37,499 bases of DNA, from NCBI GenBank assembly GCA_003142795.1, contig PLNN01000041.1:6286-43784 (forward strand). The letters run 5' to 3'. A model generated the notes under the pieces. The model saw nothing but the letters and a program-made list of their open reading frames with translations. It was not told the DNA's origin and made no database searches. Positions within the stretch are counted from its first letter, which is position 1. Each line of letters begins with the position of its first letter. Source of the DNA: Candidatus Omnitrophota bacterium (GTDB taxonomy: Bacteria; Omnitrophota; Gorgyraeia; 2-01-FULL-45-10). The position numbers and the translations under genes are program-made. Below, one piece after another: positions 7,637 through 17,364 of the stretch.

Positions 7637-8809
7637 ATGATAAACTCCAGTCTATTTTTTATCCTTGCTTTGCTCATCTGTGTTTTTATCCTCATAGCCG
7701 CTTATTCCGCAAAATTAAAATCCGACGAACAATACCGCGAGCTTGTGCAATTTTCCAACAGCATCATATTGAGGATGGATGACAAAGGGCGCATTACCTT
7801 TCTTAACAGGTTTGCGCAGGATTTTTTTGGGTTCGCAGAATCGGAAATAATAGGCAAAAGCACCATCGGCACGATCGTTCCGAAAACAGAGACAACCGGC
7901 AAGGATCTTGAGGATATGATCAGGGATATAATCGATTCTTCCGAAAAATATAAAATAAATATTAACGAGAACATGAGGAAGAACGGCGAGCGCGTGTGGA
8001 TAATATGGACTAACAAGGCCTTCCAGGTCAGTAACAGGAAGCGCGAGATATTATGCATAGGTAACGATATGACTAAAATAAAAGAAGCCGAGGAGAAGCT
8101 CAAAGAGGCCATGGAAATAAAAAACCGGTTTGTTTCGATAGCGTCCCACGAGCTCAGGAGCCCTTTGGCGGCCATTAGAGGAAGCATCGACCTGATAGCC
8201 GACGGGCTCACCGGCCCGGTGACGGAAAAACAAAAGTATTGGCTGGATGTAACAAGAAGCTATATTGCCAGGCTCAACAGGGTCACCGACGACATCCTGA
8301 CAGTGCAGAAATTCGAAGCCGGCAAAATGTCGTTCGAGATGCGCAAAAACGATCTGAACGCGACCGTGTCAGAGATAACAGCTATTATGAAGAACTCGGT
8401 CTCCGAAAAGGGCCTGGGCCTCCTGACCGATCTTGATGGCAAGATTCCGGAGTTTATTTTTGATAAAGACAGGATAGTACAGGTGCTGGTCAATCTGATC
8501 AATAACGCCGTTAAATTCACCGATAAGGGATGTATACGTGTTTCGACAGCTCTCGACAAAGATCGCGTGAAAGTTTCTGTTACCGATACAGGATGCGGTA
8601 TGCCCGCCAAAGAGTTGCCGAAAGTTTTCGAAAAATTCGAACAGCTTAGCAATGCCCAAGAAAGAAAATCGGGAGGAACGGGACTGGGCCTGTCCATAGC
8701 CAAAGAGATCGTTGTGCATCACGGAGGCGATATCCGCGTAGAATCGGAATTGGGCCGCGGCACGTCGTTTTATTTCACATTACCGCTGACCCCGCCCGGC
8801 ACACCGTAA
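7637..8809 (+). CDS. Membrane-anchored PAS sensor histidine kinase
   Basis: One N-terminal membrane helix (about residues 4-24) is followed by a PAS domain (about 32-150, with ILRMDDKGRITFLNRFAQDFFG), a HisKA dimerisation domain with H171 in SIASHELRSPLAAIRG, and a HATPase domain with N box VNLINNAVKFTD, G1 DTGCGMP and G2 GGTGLGLSIAKEI. All phosphotransfer residues are present, so it should be an active kinase. No response regulator is adjacent, so it is an orphan kinase and its signal is unknown. There is almost no periplasmic loop, so sensing is probably cytoplasmic through PAS. The GIY-YIG gene begins 4 bases later. Confidence 0.92.
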   Translation: MINSSLFFILALLICVFILIAAYSAKLKSDEQYRELVQFSNSIILRMDDKGRITFLNRFAQDFFGFAESEIIGKSTIGTIVPKTETTGKDLEDMIRDIIDSSEKYKININENMRKNGERVWIIWTNKAFQVSNRKREILCIGNDMTKIKEAEEKLKEAMEIKNRFVSIASHELRSPLAAIRGSIDLIADGLTGPVTEKQKYWLDVTRSYIARLNRVTDDILTVQKFEAGKMSFEMRKNDLNATVSEITAIMKNSVSEKGLGLLTDLDGKIPEFIFDKDRIVQVLVNLINNAVKFTDKGCIRVSTALDKDRVKVSVTDTGCGMPAKELPKVFEKFEQLSNAQERKSGGTGLGLSIAKEIVVHHGGDIRVESELGRGTSFYFTLPLTPPGTP

Positions 8810-8813
8810 AAAT

Positions 8814-9059
8814 ATGGCTGACTGGCACTTATATATCCTTGAATGCGTCGACAACTCTTTATATACCGGCATTACGACAGATCTCGCAAAAAGAATAAAA
8901 TTGCATAATGAAGGAAAGGCCTCCAAATACACAAGGTCAAAAAGGCCGGTAAAGATGGTTTATAGCGAAACTTTTAAGAGCGGCAGGGCGGCCAGGAAAC
9001 GGGAAGCCGGGATAAAGAAATTATCCCGGTCGGATAAACTTATACTCATAGCCCGATAA
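8814..9059 (+). CDS. GIY-YIG domain protein (YhbQ/UPF0213-like)
   Basis: This 81-residue protein is essentially one GIY-YIG nuclease domain. YIL and YTG (residues 7-21) form the GIY...YIG equivalent, the catalytic-type arginine is in DLAKRIKLHN, and the glutamate is in KREAGIKKL. Stand-alone proteins of this size are usual in the YhbQ group, whose roles are poorly known, although nuclease activity is reported for some. It sits 4 bases after the kinase, probably for transcriptional reasons only. It differs clearly in sequence from the other GIY-YIG gene at 18722-18985 and has no flanking repeats. Confidence 0.85.
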   Translation: MADWHLYILECVDNSLYTGITTDLAKRIKLHNEGKASKYTRSKRPVKMVYSETFKSGRAARKREAGIKKLSRSDKLILIAR

Positions 9060-9079
9060 ACTATATTTTTAATATCATA

Positions 9080-11239
9080 ATGAAAGCTATCCCGATACGA
9101 TACATTAAATATGGCAGAGCGGCGCTGCCCTTCGTTGTGTTATTGGCAGCCGCTTATCTGGCGTATGGAGCGCTCATAGCGCGCGGCCCCTCCGGCAATT
9201 TCACGCACTTGGCATGGAACGACCTCTTCCATTTTATGTACCCGCGGCTGATTTTTAATTCAGATTCTCTAAGCTCCCTTACGTTCCCTTTGTGGAATCC
9301 GTATATTTATAGCGGGATGCCGTGGGCGTCGAATCCTCAGGCGTGCCTTTTTCATCCCATTTGCCTGATCGTAATTCTCTTCTTCGGCTACAGCCTCGCG
9401 GCTTTGCAGATCCAGCTTTTCATGACTTTTTTCCTCAGCGGCGTAAGCATGTACCTGTGCCTGAGAAGTTTTTCATGCTGCAGGACGGCTTCCCTTATCG
9501 GCGGCATAATTTTTTTAGGATGCGGATTTTTTACCGGGAATGCCCAGCACTTCCCGCAAATAAATACTCTGGCGTGCGTGCCTCTCATCTTTATGGCCGT
9601 TAATAAGATCCTGGCCAGACAGACTCTTTCCGCATCGGCATGGGGAGCATTCGCCATAGCGCTGCTCGTATTTTCCGGATATCCGACCATGATGGCAAAC
9701 AGCCTTGCCATTCTTTTTTTATTTGGCATCGCAAAGTCGGGCCGCTCTATAGCCTCGCTCAGGTATCTTTTGGCATTCTTCCTTTTAGGGCTGGCTCTCT
9801 CAAGCGTACTGCTTCTGCCGGCTTGCGAGAATGCGATGCTTTCGATGCGCACAACAGGCGCTTCCGTAACAGATCTTGCGATCACTTCTCTCGATCCTAA
9901 CTATCTGGCTACGATCTGGTTCCCGTATTTCGCGTCCTTCAATTTCCCGGGGCATCCCATGAACCCCTACCTTAGTAATTGCGGGATCGGCCTCGTCGGC
10001 CTCTTTCTGGCATTCTATTATCTGATAGCCCGCACAGGACGATTAAAATGGACGCTTGGCGCGCTGCTGGTTTTATCTGCCATCTTGATGCTTGGGACAC
10101 GAACCCCTGTGTATATGGCGCTCAGGAAATTCATCCCATTGATCAGATATGTAAGTCACCCGGCAATGGACTATCGCGCGTTATTTCTATTTTTTATGTG
10201 CCTTATCGCAGGCCTCGGCGCCCAGGAGCTCATTTCACGCCGGGCAAAGGATAGCGCAAGAGCCATGATCGTGTTCGCTGTGTTCCTTATAAGCGCGCTC
10301 GCCGTATTTGTCTACCTGCGCGCATCTTACGGAGAAGGTGTTTATAGGGTGACGGCCGGGCATATCTATTTTCTTGTCGCGCTCATGCTTGGGTTGGCGA
10401 TAGTTGCAGCTTCTGCAAGGCTGTCTCTTTCCCGGGCATCGTTCTGCATCCTGCTTATTTTGCTCAGCTGCCTCGAGATCCATTACTGGGTCAAGGCCGA
10501 TTTTAGTTTTAATAGTACCGTGACCCCGGTTGACGATACTATTTGGGCATCGATGAAGCAGCAGGAGGCGGCGCGGCCCCGCAATGTACGCAAAAATGCC
10601 GTCTTCCAGCGGAAGATGGAGCAATATCCGGTTGAATACGACCGCAACCGCGCAATGTTCTATAAATATTTTTCGGATAGCGGTTATGATCACGCGCTCA
10701 TTCTGAAATATTATGATGACATCATGAGGTCTCCCGCGAAAGCGCTTCTCACAGAAGACTGGAGGATCATGCCTATTTACGAAACGCGTATTGTCGACGG
10801 CGAACAAGATGTCCTGTCAGCGATACGAGAAGGCGCGGACCTGCATCGCGCGGCGCTCGTCAACAGGCGCGATATACATGACCGGCAGCTGCTCCAGGCG
10901 CTCATGAACTTTTCCACCCGGGAGCCGCGCTCATTCTCCGCGCGCGTAGTTTCCTATAGCCCGAATTCGATAGTATATGAAGTTAAGACCGATAACCCGG
11001 CCATCTTATTATTCAACGAGATATATTATCCCGGATGGCGGCTCTTTGAGGATGGACATCGGCGTGAACTTTTCAGGATCGATCACGCATTTCGCGGCGC
11101 TTATATAGAAGAGGGGACACATCGATTGCGTATGATATTTATGCCGCTATCTTTTATTATAGGCTTTTTTATAAGCGCTGTTTCTCTCGCATTGATATTT
11201 TTCTTAATAAGGAAAAACAAGAAACAACTTATCCGGTAG
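9080..11239 (+). CDS. YfhO-like multi-pass membrane protein
   Basis: This 719-residue protein has about a dozen hydrophobic helices in its first 460 residues, a soluble stretch (about 475-690), and a final helix before a KNKKQ tail. FPLWNPYIYSGMPWASNPQ near residue 72 is the hallmark of the YfhO family (GT-C-like), whose studied members act in glycosylation of cell-surface polymers such as lipoteichoic acid. The C-terminal soluble part with YYPGWRLFEDG is also family-typical. It lies 58 bases ahead of a large exported GH-like protein, which suggests a shared role in surface or extracellular polysaccharide. The donor and acceptor cannot be inferred. Confidence 0.8.
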   Translation: MKAIPIRYIKYGRAALPFVVLLAAAYLAYGALIARGPSGNFTHLAWNDLFHFMYPRLIFNSDSLSSLTFPLWNPYIYSGMPWASNPQACLFHPICLIVILFFGYSLAALQIQLFMTFFLSGVSMYLCLRSFSCCRTASLIGGIIFLGCGFFTGNAQHFPQINTLACVPLIFMAVNKILARQTLSASAWGAFAIALLVFSGYPTMMANSLAILFLFGIAKSGRSIASLRYLLAFFLLGLALSSVLLLPACENAMLSMRTTGASVTDLAITSLDPNYLATIWFPYFASFNFPGHPMNPYLSNCGIGLVGLFLAFYYLIARTGRLKWTLGALLVLSAILMLGTRTPVYMALRKFIPLIRYVSHPAMDYRALFLFFMCLIAGLGAQELISRRAKDSARAMIVFAVFLISALAVFVYLRASYGEGVYRVTAGHIYFLVALMLGLAIVAASARLSLSRASFCILLILLSCLEIHYWVKADFSFNSTVTPVDDTIWASMKQQEAARPRNVRKNAVFQRKMEQYPVEYDRNRAMFYKYFSDSGYDHALILKYYDDIMRSPAKALLTEDWRIMPIYETRIVDGEQDVLSAIREGADLHRAALVNRRDIHDRQLLQALMNFSTREPRSFSARVVSYSPNSIVYEVKTDNPAILLFNEIYYPGWRLFEDGHRRELFRIDHAFRGAYIEEGTHRLRMIFMPLSFIIGFFISAVSLALIFFLIRKNKKQLIR

Positions 11240-11297
11240 CCTCGGGCCACTCCACAATTTACTTGAATCCGCCGTCAATCTATGTTATCAAGACTAT

Positions 11298-14200
11298 ATG
11301 AAGAAAATACATATAGCATTACTATTCTTTCTATTTGTCGTCCCGGCATTCACCCTGCCTATCTCTTACTGTTCGACTGATACAGATGATGTGGTGCTCG
11401 AGGGTGAGTGGATAATAGATAGAGCCAGCGTAGAGCGGTATATCAATAATTCGAATCATTGCACCCTTCCTATTGTCAGCCAAAATAGTTCGCCCACATA
11501 TATCGTCCACGTCAATCCGTTACCTGTGACGTCTAAACATTTAAGCTACGGTGCCGCGCTTAATTTAAAGTATTTTTCCGGCCTCTCTTACGATTACCTG
11601 AGGAAACGGCTTGCGGGTAAGACGATCTCCCTGGACGTGTTCATTCCCAAAGAATCTATAAGTTTTAACGAAGCCGCTCCGAATAAACTGCGCATCTCTA
11701 TAAAATCAGAGTCGAACGGCCGATGGGTCGAATATTACGGCGATCATGAGTTTACGAGCATACGGAATGATGGGCACTATAAACTTACGCTGAAGATACC
11801 GGGAAAGCCCATAGAGACCAAAGATAAAAATATCTTCAACCCCGAAGATACGGTCCTTTTTCTAGTAGAATATTACGTGATCGAGGGGTCAACGGACCAG
11901 CCGAGCATCTCTTTCTATTTTTCGGATTTCAGGATAGAGGGCCTTGATCTAAATCCCGAAGATGCCAGATGGCAGTTTACGGAGAAGGGGAATGCGTCCC
12001 AAGATGTTTTCGTTCCGGCCTTTGTAAAAGGGTCTACCTTCATAAGCTCCCTTGGGAAGGGAGCGGACTTTAAATTCAGGAGTGCCGACGTATCGGACAG
12101 GGCTATTCATAAGTTTTCCGGGAACTTAAAGAATAAATTCCTTATATTTTCGGTCTTTGTTCCGAAGGAACTCTGCTTTCAACCCGGGACCTTATCTCTT
12201 GCGATAACCGGCGATCACGACACCGCATATACTACGATAAACGACTTCCATTCGTGTAATCTGGACGGTAAAGTCTTTTTAACGCTGCCCCTAGACTCGC
12301 TATCAGTCAGTAATAATATAGAAGAGATAGGCAATAAATTCAAGATCCAGCTTTTTTTAAACACCCAAAACCCCCACATATCCGATATGATGCCGCTTAT
12401 CATAGAACCCATGGCTGTGCGGACCGGACGCCTCATTCCGTTCGACAATAAGTGGAAATTGAGGAATATGCAGAATCTGACCGGCTCGAAAGACCTCACC
12501 GTCCGCGAGGACAGCGCTATAGGCGACAGTCCTCTGACCGTAAAAAAACTTGCGCAAGATCTGTATCAGTTGGATGCCACAATGAGGCTGCAGGGTGGTA
12601 TAAATTGGGACAATCCCTTATACAGAATCGAATTGATGCGAAACCTTGAAAACGAACCCGTGGACCTGGGTAATCAGCGCGTGGAAGTGCTTATCAATCC
12701 GTTAACAGATACAACCAATGTCTGGCAGAAGCCTTACAGGGCGAGGATAGGGCTATTGGATGTAAACGGCAACGTAATGTTTGGGCCAAACGTTTCGCTC
12801 TCGGAAGGCATGAATAGCGTAGCGTACCTCGACGTCTCTACAACGAACCCTATCCCGAAGGGCTTCGTCATGCCGAAGTTCGATCCCAGAAATATCAGGG
12901 CCGTCCTGGTCAATTTCGAGGCCTCGCATGCCCTCCTCGATCCTGTCGACATAAAGGTATCGTTGGTCGATCTCATGATAAGCCCAAGGGAATATGCGAG
13001 AATAAGCCCTTTCGAGGTAATAGATTTTGCGGGGTTTAAACGGGACCCTGCATCCTGGCAGCTTGGCCGCACCATTAGTGATGCCGGCGGCTTTATCGTC
13101 GGCATGAATTACCCGTTCCCGACCATTAAGATCCCCAAAGATATCATGGAGGTTCCCCAGATCTACCCCGGGATAGGGGTCAAGATAAACGATGCTCGCC
13201 ACTTAGGTTATTCAAGCGAACTCACAAAGGAGACGATGATCAGGGATTTCAAATACCTGGTCTCTAATAATATCGGCCTGGTAAGGATATTTGTGCTCGG
13301 CTATCTCGACGGCGTCTTCAGGTGGGATGAGAGAGGCGTAGATATAGCGGAGTTCGGGACCGGCCGTAAAGAGCTCATGCAGAAATTATCCAAAATGGAC
13401 GTCAAGTCTCTGGCCAGGTTCCTTAACGATAATGAGAATACCGTATTTACCCAAAATGCATCCGGAACTTTTTTTGGTTTTAACTATTACACCATGAAAG
13501 ACCTCATCGCGCTTCTCGACATACTCGAACAGGTGGAAAAAGATACGGGGCGGCGGCTCACGGCAGCGATATCGCTTCACGACTTTCTTGTGGCGGATGG
13601 CATAAGGCACGAAGGCCCCTGGCGGAAGTACGCGGTCGGCGAACACACGGAAATAATCACCGATCCGGTCATAAGGGTCGAGGCCGAGGCCCTCCTTTGG
13701 AAGATGATGAAGATGATGAGCCGCGACGAAAGATTTTATAAGTACATCGCGCTTGTGGAAGCTATGAATGAGCCAGAAAATGCAACCGCGGTGGTGACGA
13801 GAAAAAATTTCGTGGATCTCGTGAACTTCGTCGACGAAAACATTTATCTTATCAAGGACGCTATCGGGCCTGCGGTGCCGGTTACGATCGGCACGAGAAG
13901 CTGGCCGCCGGACCTGCAGTACTGGGCGGTTGCGGGGAAAGGCATCGATGCCCTTGTCCCGCACTATTGGCGCAGTTTTGAATCGTATAATATCGATTCT
14001 CCGGGATTATGGCCGCTCGATACGCCGGTCGGCGAATTATGGAAGCGCCTCGGGTCTCCCAAGGGAAAACGCCTGACCGGCATGGGCGAGATAAGCCCAG
14101 TCGGAGATTTACAGTCAGATTTATTCCGCATGGAAAAGGCCGGTTATGATTTTGTCCTTGTGTGGTCCTACTCGGGCCACGACGGACATGACGCTAAGCC

Positions 14201-14492
14201 CGCGATGGGTAAGATATCACAATATCAGAGCGGAAACCTCGAATTTGGCCGGATAAAGCGCCTGCCCCGGGCAATCGTGGAAAAAGCGTTTACTTTGCTA
14301 GCCAGCACATTTAGATCTATCAAAGAGGGGGGTACAGAACCTTCCACCCAAGAGATATTGGCAAGATTGGTTAAGAGCCCTGATGTTGATGTGAGAAAAG
14401 CGGCCGAAGAGATACTGGAAGTAATAAGGCTGAAGAATATTCCGATAAGCGAAGAAAACCTATCCTTCCTTCGCAACCGTGCCTTATCCTAA
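11298..14492 (+). CDS. Large exported protein with glycoside hydrolase (clan GH-A-like) barrel
   Basis: The protein has 1064 residues with a signal peptide (about 1-25, hydrophobic core ALLFFLFVVPAF). Residues 30-590 look like successive beta-sandwich, carbohydrate-binding-like segments. From about residue 620 a barrel begins (GIGVKINDARHLGYSS, then LVRIFVLGYLDGVFRW). ALVEAMNEPE places E825 after the beta-4 strand as a likely acid/base, and GMGEIS places E931 as a likely nucleophile, 106 residues apart, as in GH5-type enzymes. The last 60 residues are helical with HEAT-like character. It follows the YfhO-like gene by 58 bases and overlaps the convergent methyltransferase by 4. Substrate is unknown, and a non-catalytic barrel is possible. 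Confidence 0.7.
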   Translation: MKKIHIALLFFLFVVPAFTLPISYCSTDTDDVVLEGEWIIDRASVERYINNSNHCTLPIVSQNSSPTYIVHVNPLPVTSKHLSYGAALNLKYFSGLSYDYLRKRLAGKTISLDVFIPKESISFNEAAPNKLRISIKSESNGRWVEYYGDHEFTSIRNDGHYKLTLKIPGKPIETKDKNIFNPEDTVLFLVEYYVIEGSTDQPSISFYFSDFRIEGLDLNPEDARWQFTEKGNASQDVFVPAFVKGSTFISSLGKGADFKFRSADVSDRAIHKFSGNLKNKFLIFSVFVPKELCFQPGTLSLAITGDHDTAYTTINDFHSCNLDGKVFLTLPLDSLSVSNNIEEIGNKFKIQLFLNTQNPHISDMMPLIIEPMAVRTGRLIPFDNKWKLRNMQNLTGSKDLTVREDSAIGDSPLTVKKLAQDLYQLDATMRLQGGINWDNPLYRIELMRNLENEPVDLGNQRVEVLINPLTDTTNVWQKPYRARIGLLDVNGNVMFGPNVSLSEGMNSVAYLDVSTTNPIPKGFVMPKFDPRNIRAVLVNFEASHALLDPVDIKVSLVDLMISPREYARISPFEVIDFAGFKRDPASWQLGRTISDAGGFIVGMNYPFPTIKIPKDIMEVPQIYPGIGVKINDARHLGYSSELTKETMIRDFKYLVSNNIGLVRIFVLGYLDGVFRWDERGVDIAEFGTGRKELMQKLSKMDVKSLARFLNDNENTVFTQNASGTFFGFNYYTMKDLIALLDILEQVEKDTGRRLTAAISLHDFLVADGIRHEGPWRKYAVGEHTEIITDPVIRVEAEALLWKMMKMMSRDERFYKYIALVEAMNEPENATAVVTRKNFVDLVNFVDENIYLIKDAIGPAVPVTIGTRSWPPDLQYWAVAGKGIDALVPHYWRSFESYNIDSPGLWPLDTPVGELWKRLGSPKGKRLTGMGEISPVGDLQSDLFRMEKAGYDFVLVWSYSGHDGHDAKPAMGKISQYQSGNLEFGRIKRLPRAIVEKAFTLLASTFRSIKEGGTEPSTQEILARLVKSPDVDVRKAAEEILEVIRLKNIPISEENLSFLRNRALS

Positions 14493-15286
14493 TGGGTATG
14501 TTTGCGGCAAACAAATATAAGATTTGCAGGTTTACATTTATTATAATCTTCAATGAATGCAAAGACCTCATATGCGTAGACATTTTCATATAACAAAATA
14601 CGAAAGAACGGCTTTAAATCTTTTAGATGGCCCCTTCTCTGAAGTTGATTTTTAGCACTTTTTGTTGCTGCTGAAATGATTGCCCGGGGCAGGTGTTTCA
14701 GAAATTGAGCAAGTTTCTTGTATGCCCTGTTAAAATATCTCATCCCCTGGCAATATAAGTCTATTGACCTGAAATGCTTATTAAGAGCATCCCTGATCTC
14801 TCCGTATGAATACTCATATACATGATAAGGGTTTTGAGTATAGCCGCGTGGGTATGTTTCTCTATTCGGGCACGACATGATCAGCGTCCCATCGTCTTTT
14901 AGAAGATAATAAAGATTTTCGATTAATCTGGCTGCCTTGCTTCGCTCAAGATGCTCTATGGTCTCGAATGAGACAATTACATCGAAAGAGTTTTTTGGAA
15001 AACCGGTTTCCGCAGCGTCATGTTTTACAAACTCCAGTCCTTTATCGCTAAAATGTTGTTTCGCATAGACGATAGCTTCTTCGGAAATATCCACTCCTGT
15101 CATCTTCTTTGCCCGTGTGTCGGCCAAGAGCATGCTTGTCCCATATCCGGTTCCACATGCTATGTCCAAGCCTATATCATCTTTTTTTATAAATTTCTTA
15201 GCGAAGGTATAGCGCGCCAAATGCTCCTGGTATTCGATCATGTTAGATGCGCCTACCCTGTCTGGCGTAATTCTTTCTTCCGCCAT
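14489..15286 (-). CDS. SAM-dependent class I methyltransferase
   Basis: This 265-residue protein has motif I GLDIACGTGYGTS near residue 38, the acidic SAM-ribose residue in MTGVDISEEAI, motif IV FDVIVSFETIEHL near residue 107, and DDGTLIMSCPNRE. These fit the Methyltransf_11/UbiE-like group. The C-terminal third resembles methyltransferases found near polysaccharide or lipopolysaccharide genes, but the substrate is not visible. The start is supported by GAGAGGG about 7 bases upstream. It is convergent with, and overlaps by 4 bases, the exported GH-like gene. It may be the third gene of a minus-strand unit after the outer-membrane pair, separated by 78 bases. Confidence 0.88.
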   Translation of the reverse strand: MAEERITPDRVGASNMIEYQEHLARYTFAKKFIKKDDIGLDIACGTGYGTSMLLADTRAKKMTGVDISEEAIVYAKQHFSDKGLEFVKHDAAETGFPKNSFDVIVSFETIEHLERSKAARLIENLYYLLKDDGTLIMSCPNRETYPRGYTQNPYHVYEYSYGEIRDALNKHFRSIDLYCQGMRYFNRAYKKLAQFLKHLPRAIISAATKSAKNQLQRRGHLKDLKPFFRILLYENVYAYEVFAFIEDYNKCKPANLIFVCRKHTH

Positions 15287-15364
15287 CTTTATTTCCCTCT
15301 CTTTTTAAATATGATTTTTCCTGCGTAAAGGGGCTAAGAGAGCAACGCTGCCTGGAACGCCGCG

Positions 15365-16108
15365 TTAGAAAACTTTACTACCGAGTGCAGGCTTATCGAT
15401 CTTCGTCTTATCATCGTTATATAAAGAATAGCTTATATTCGTTAATACGGTCCCCTTATTCTGCTCATTTGAATAGTAAGAAATTTCCGACGATTGTTTT
15501 AATGGTAAATAATTATTTTTATTTATCCAAATTTCGCATGTTCCATTTATTGTGCTATCTCTTAATTCCGGAGGCAAAGATTCAGTATTGATCGATCCTT
15601 TGCCGACCAGATATTTGATCACAAAATATTCTATCCCGTCTTTAGTAGCAGAGCTTATGGAGTCTCTCTTGTATTCCTTTTCGATGCTTTCTAATTGTTT
15701 TATAATACCTTCGGGGGAATTGTTTTTACATGTTGCTTTACGATTAGCGTCATCTTCCTTTGCCCAGCCGAAAGCCGGATTAAGAACATAATAATCATTG
15801 CCTATAACTATCCAGCCGTCCCACATGCCCTCATTCGAGCCCTCACTTAAAACTTGCGCCACCTTAAATCTGTCCGGGCTTATAAAAGCTATATTTAATT
15901 CTGCGGAATTACTTTTATTTTCCTGTGAGTTAATCGTAAAGGAGTCTTTATACTCCATTTTAACATTGTACGATATTGCTTGTTTAATTGCCTCGCCGCA
16001 TTTAGCCATTAGTTGTTTATAATCAATTGTGGATTCCTGGGCATAGATGTTATGTACAACTAAAAATGTCGAAACTAATATACTGCTCAAGATCAGACCC
16101 TTCTTCAT
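15365..16108 (-). CDS. LolA-like periplasmic protein
   Basis: I place the start at the ATG at 16108-16106, preceded by GGAGAAAGT, rather than at an upstream in-frame ATG that would run into the neighbouring gene. The 247-residue protein then begins with a clean signal peptide (MKKGLILSSILVSTFLVV, cleavage after IYAQ). The rest alternates strands with a SPDRFKVAQVL segment near residue 80, an EIWINKNNYLPLKQ segment and a final ISYSLYNDD, the pattern of LolA/LolB-like lipoprotein-carrier folds (outer-membrane lipoprotein sorting or DUF2092-type). It lies 19 bases after the outer-membrane barrel gene and is probably co-transcribed with it. Confidence 0.65.
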   Translation of the reverse strand: MKKGLILSSILVSTFLVVHNIYAQESTIDYKQLMAKCGEAIKQAISYNVKMEYKDSFTINSQENKSNSAELNIAFISPDRFKVAQVLSEGSNEGMWDGWIVIGNDYYVLNPAFGWAKEDDANRKATCKNNSPEGIIKQLESIEKEYKRDSISSATKDGIEYFVIKYLVGKGSINTESLPPELRDSTINGTCEIWINKNNYLPLKQSSEISYYSNEQNKGTVLTNISYSLYNDDKTKIDKPALGSKVF

Positions 16109-16127
16109 ACTTTCTCCTTTTTGAAAA

Positions 16128-17231
16128 CTAAAATGCATAAGATACATGCGCTTTTAAGCTCGTCTGATCGGACCAGGCCTTGACGCCGTAATCATTCCAC
16201 TGATCGATGTTCTGCGACCTGCTTACATCGTGCATTGAACCAAAAGTCCTTATATTGAGATAATCCATTGAAATGCCGGCTGTGATGGTTTTCGCAAAGA
16301 CCATGTCCAGGCCGGTTGAAAAGTAGAAAGAATTACCGGATGAGTTGATATAGCCGAAGAGACCGCGCAGGAGGTGATCGTCTTTGTCATATCCGAGAAC
16401 AGGCCCCCAGTCCGCTTCTCCCGTCACTTTAATGTCTATGTACTTGCCGATCTTAATACCATCGTATGCGGCTCTCAATCCGATCTGATACATATAATAA
16501 TCCTGCCGGAAATGTATCGAGTTGCCGGCGAGTGCCTGAGCACTTATATATCCATCAAGACTTCTTGCGGTATCTCCAGGGTTATATGATCCGACTTCCC
16601 ACTGCACGCCATCGTGCGCCATGAGATTAAATCTCTGAAACTCGAACGCGAAAAGAGGCCGTATCTCAAGTCCCGGGGGTAGTCTGAGCCAATCAGAAAC
16701 ATTCACGTCTACATCTCCGCGAAAGATAGAGCTGTTCTCCAGCCGCATTGCGCTTTCTGAATATGTGGTTAGCATGTCGGGACTGGCCGGGTTCAGCCAG
16801 TCCGAATCCTTGAACCGGCGGTCTATATTGCTGGCAACGCTTGTGCCTGCGCGGAATCCGGCCGACCACCTCGGGCATGTACGGCGCAGCTCAAACTCAA
16901 GCCACCACGTATCTAACGGGAATTGAAGGCGGCTCAGGGGTACTTGAAATGGCGGCGCGTTATTGCCTATTTCAAATGAAGTATGGCTCATAATGAAGCG
17001 CCGAACGCCGAAATCGAATACCCAGTTCTTCGGGATATTCAGTTTGCCTCTCTCTGCCGGAGAGGTATTGGTCTGGTCAATGTTCAGCGGATAATGTCCT
17101 ACGACATCCGAAAAGATGTCTTTCCACGTAGTCGTTTTTATATCCGTTTCTTTTTCGCCGGCCCACAACATAGCCGGTGAAGCAGACAATATAAAAATTA
17201 ATGCTAAAAACAGGCCACAAGATCTGCGCAT
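16128..17231 (-). CDS. Outer-membrane beta-barrel protein
   Basis: This 367-residue protein has a signal peptide (MRRSCGLFLALIFILSASPA, cleavage near AWAGE). The mature part is rich in alternating strands with many W, Y and F residues and ends in KAHVSYAF, the terminal aromatic signature read by the BAM complex. It is clearly not a 400-600 residue TonB receptor: no plug or TonB box is visible. It has its own promoter (17256-17284, minus strand) and leads a unit with the LolA-like gene. Porin or unspecified surface barrel is as far as the sequence allows. Confidence 0.75.
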   Translation of the reverse strand: MRRSCGLFLALIFILSASPAMLWAGEKETDIKTTTWKDIFSDVVGHYPLNIDQTNTSPAERGKLNIPKNWVFDFGVRRFIMSHTSFEIGNNAPPFQVPLSRLQFPLDTWWLEFELRRTCPRWSAGFRAGTSVASNIDRRFKDSDWLNPASPDMLTTYSESAMRLENSSIFRGDVDVNVSDWLRLPPGLEIRPLFAFEFQRFNLMAHDGVQWEVGSYNPGDTARSLDGYISAQALAGNSIHFRQDYYMYQIGLRAAYDGIKIGKYIDIKVTGEADWGPVLGYDKDDHLLRGLFGYINSSGNSFYFSTGLDMVFAKTITAGISMDYLNIRTFGSMHDVSRSQNIDQWNDYGVKAWSDQTSLKAHVSYAF

Positions 17232-17255
17232 ATAACTGGTCTCCTTTTTGATGAA

Positions 17256-17284
17256 AGTATACTTTAAGAATAAGATTTTTGCAA
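17256..17284 (-). promoter_or_regulatory. Promoter of the outer-membrane barrel gene
   Basis: On the minus strand TTGCAA (17284-17279) is followed after 17 bases by TATACT (17261-17256), about 25 bases ahead of the ATG at 17231. AAGGAGACC serves as ribosome site. It is back to back with the promoter at 17318-17346. Confidence 0.7.
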
Positions 17285-17317
17285 ATAAATATGATAGAAA
17301 TGGAAAATCTTCCCCTC

Positions 17318-17346
17318 TTGAATTTTTGCGCTATTTGTGCTAAAAT
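17318..17346 (+). promoter_or_regulatory. Promoter of the acyltransferase gene
   Basis: TTGAAT at 17318-17323, a 17-base spacer, then TAAAAT at 17341-17346. The ribosome site GAGG at 17353-17356 and ATG at 17365 leave a leader of only about a dozen bases. Confidence 0.7.
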
Positions 17347-17364
17347 TTTTTTGAGGTAAACGAT

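Noticed and set aside
7637-9059. A kinase plus GIY-YIG defence pair
   Set aside because: Only proximity links them; the GIY-YIG protein is of the widespread YhbQ type and the kinase is an ordinary PAS sensor kinase.
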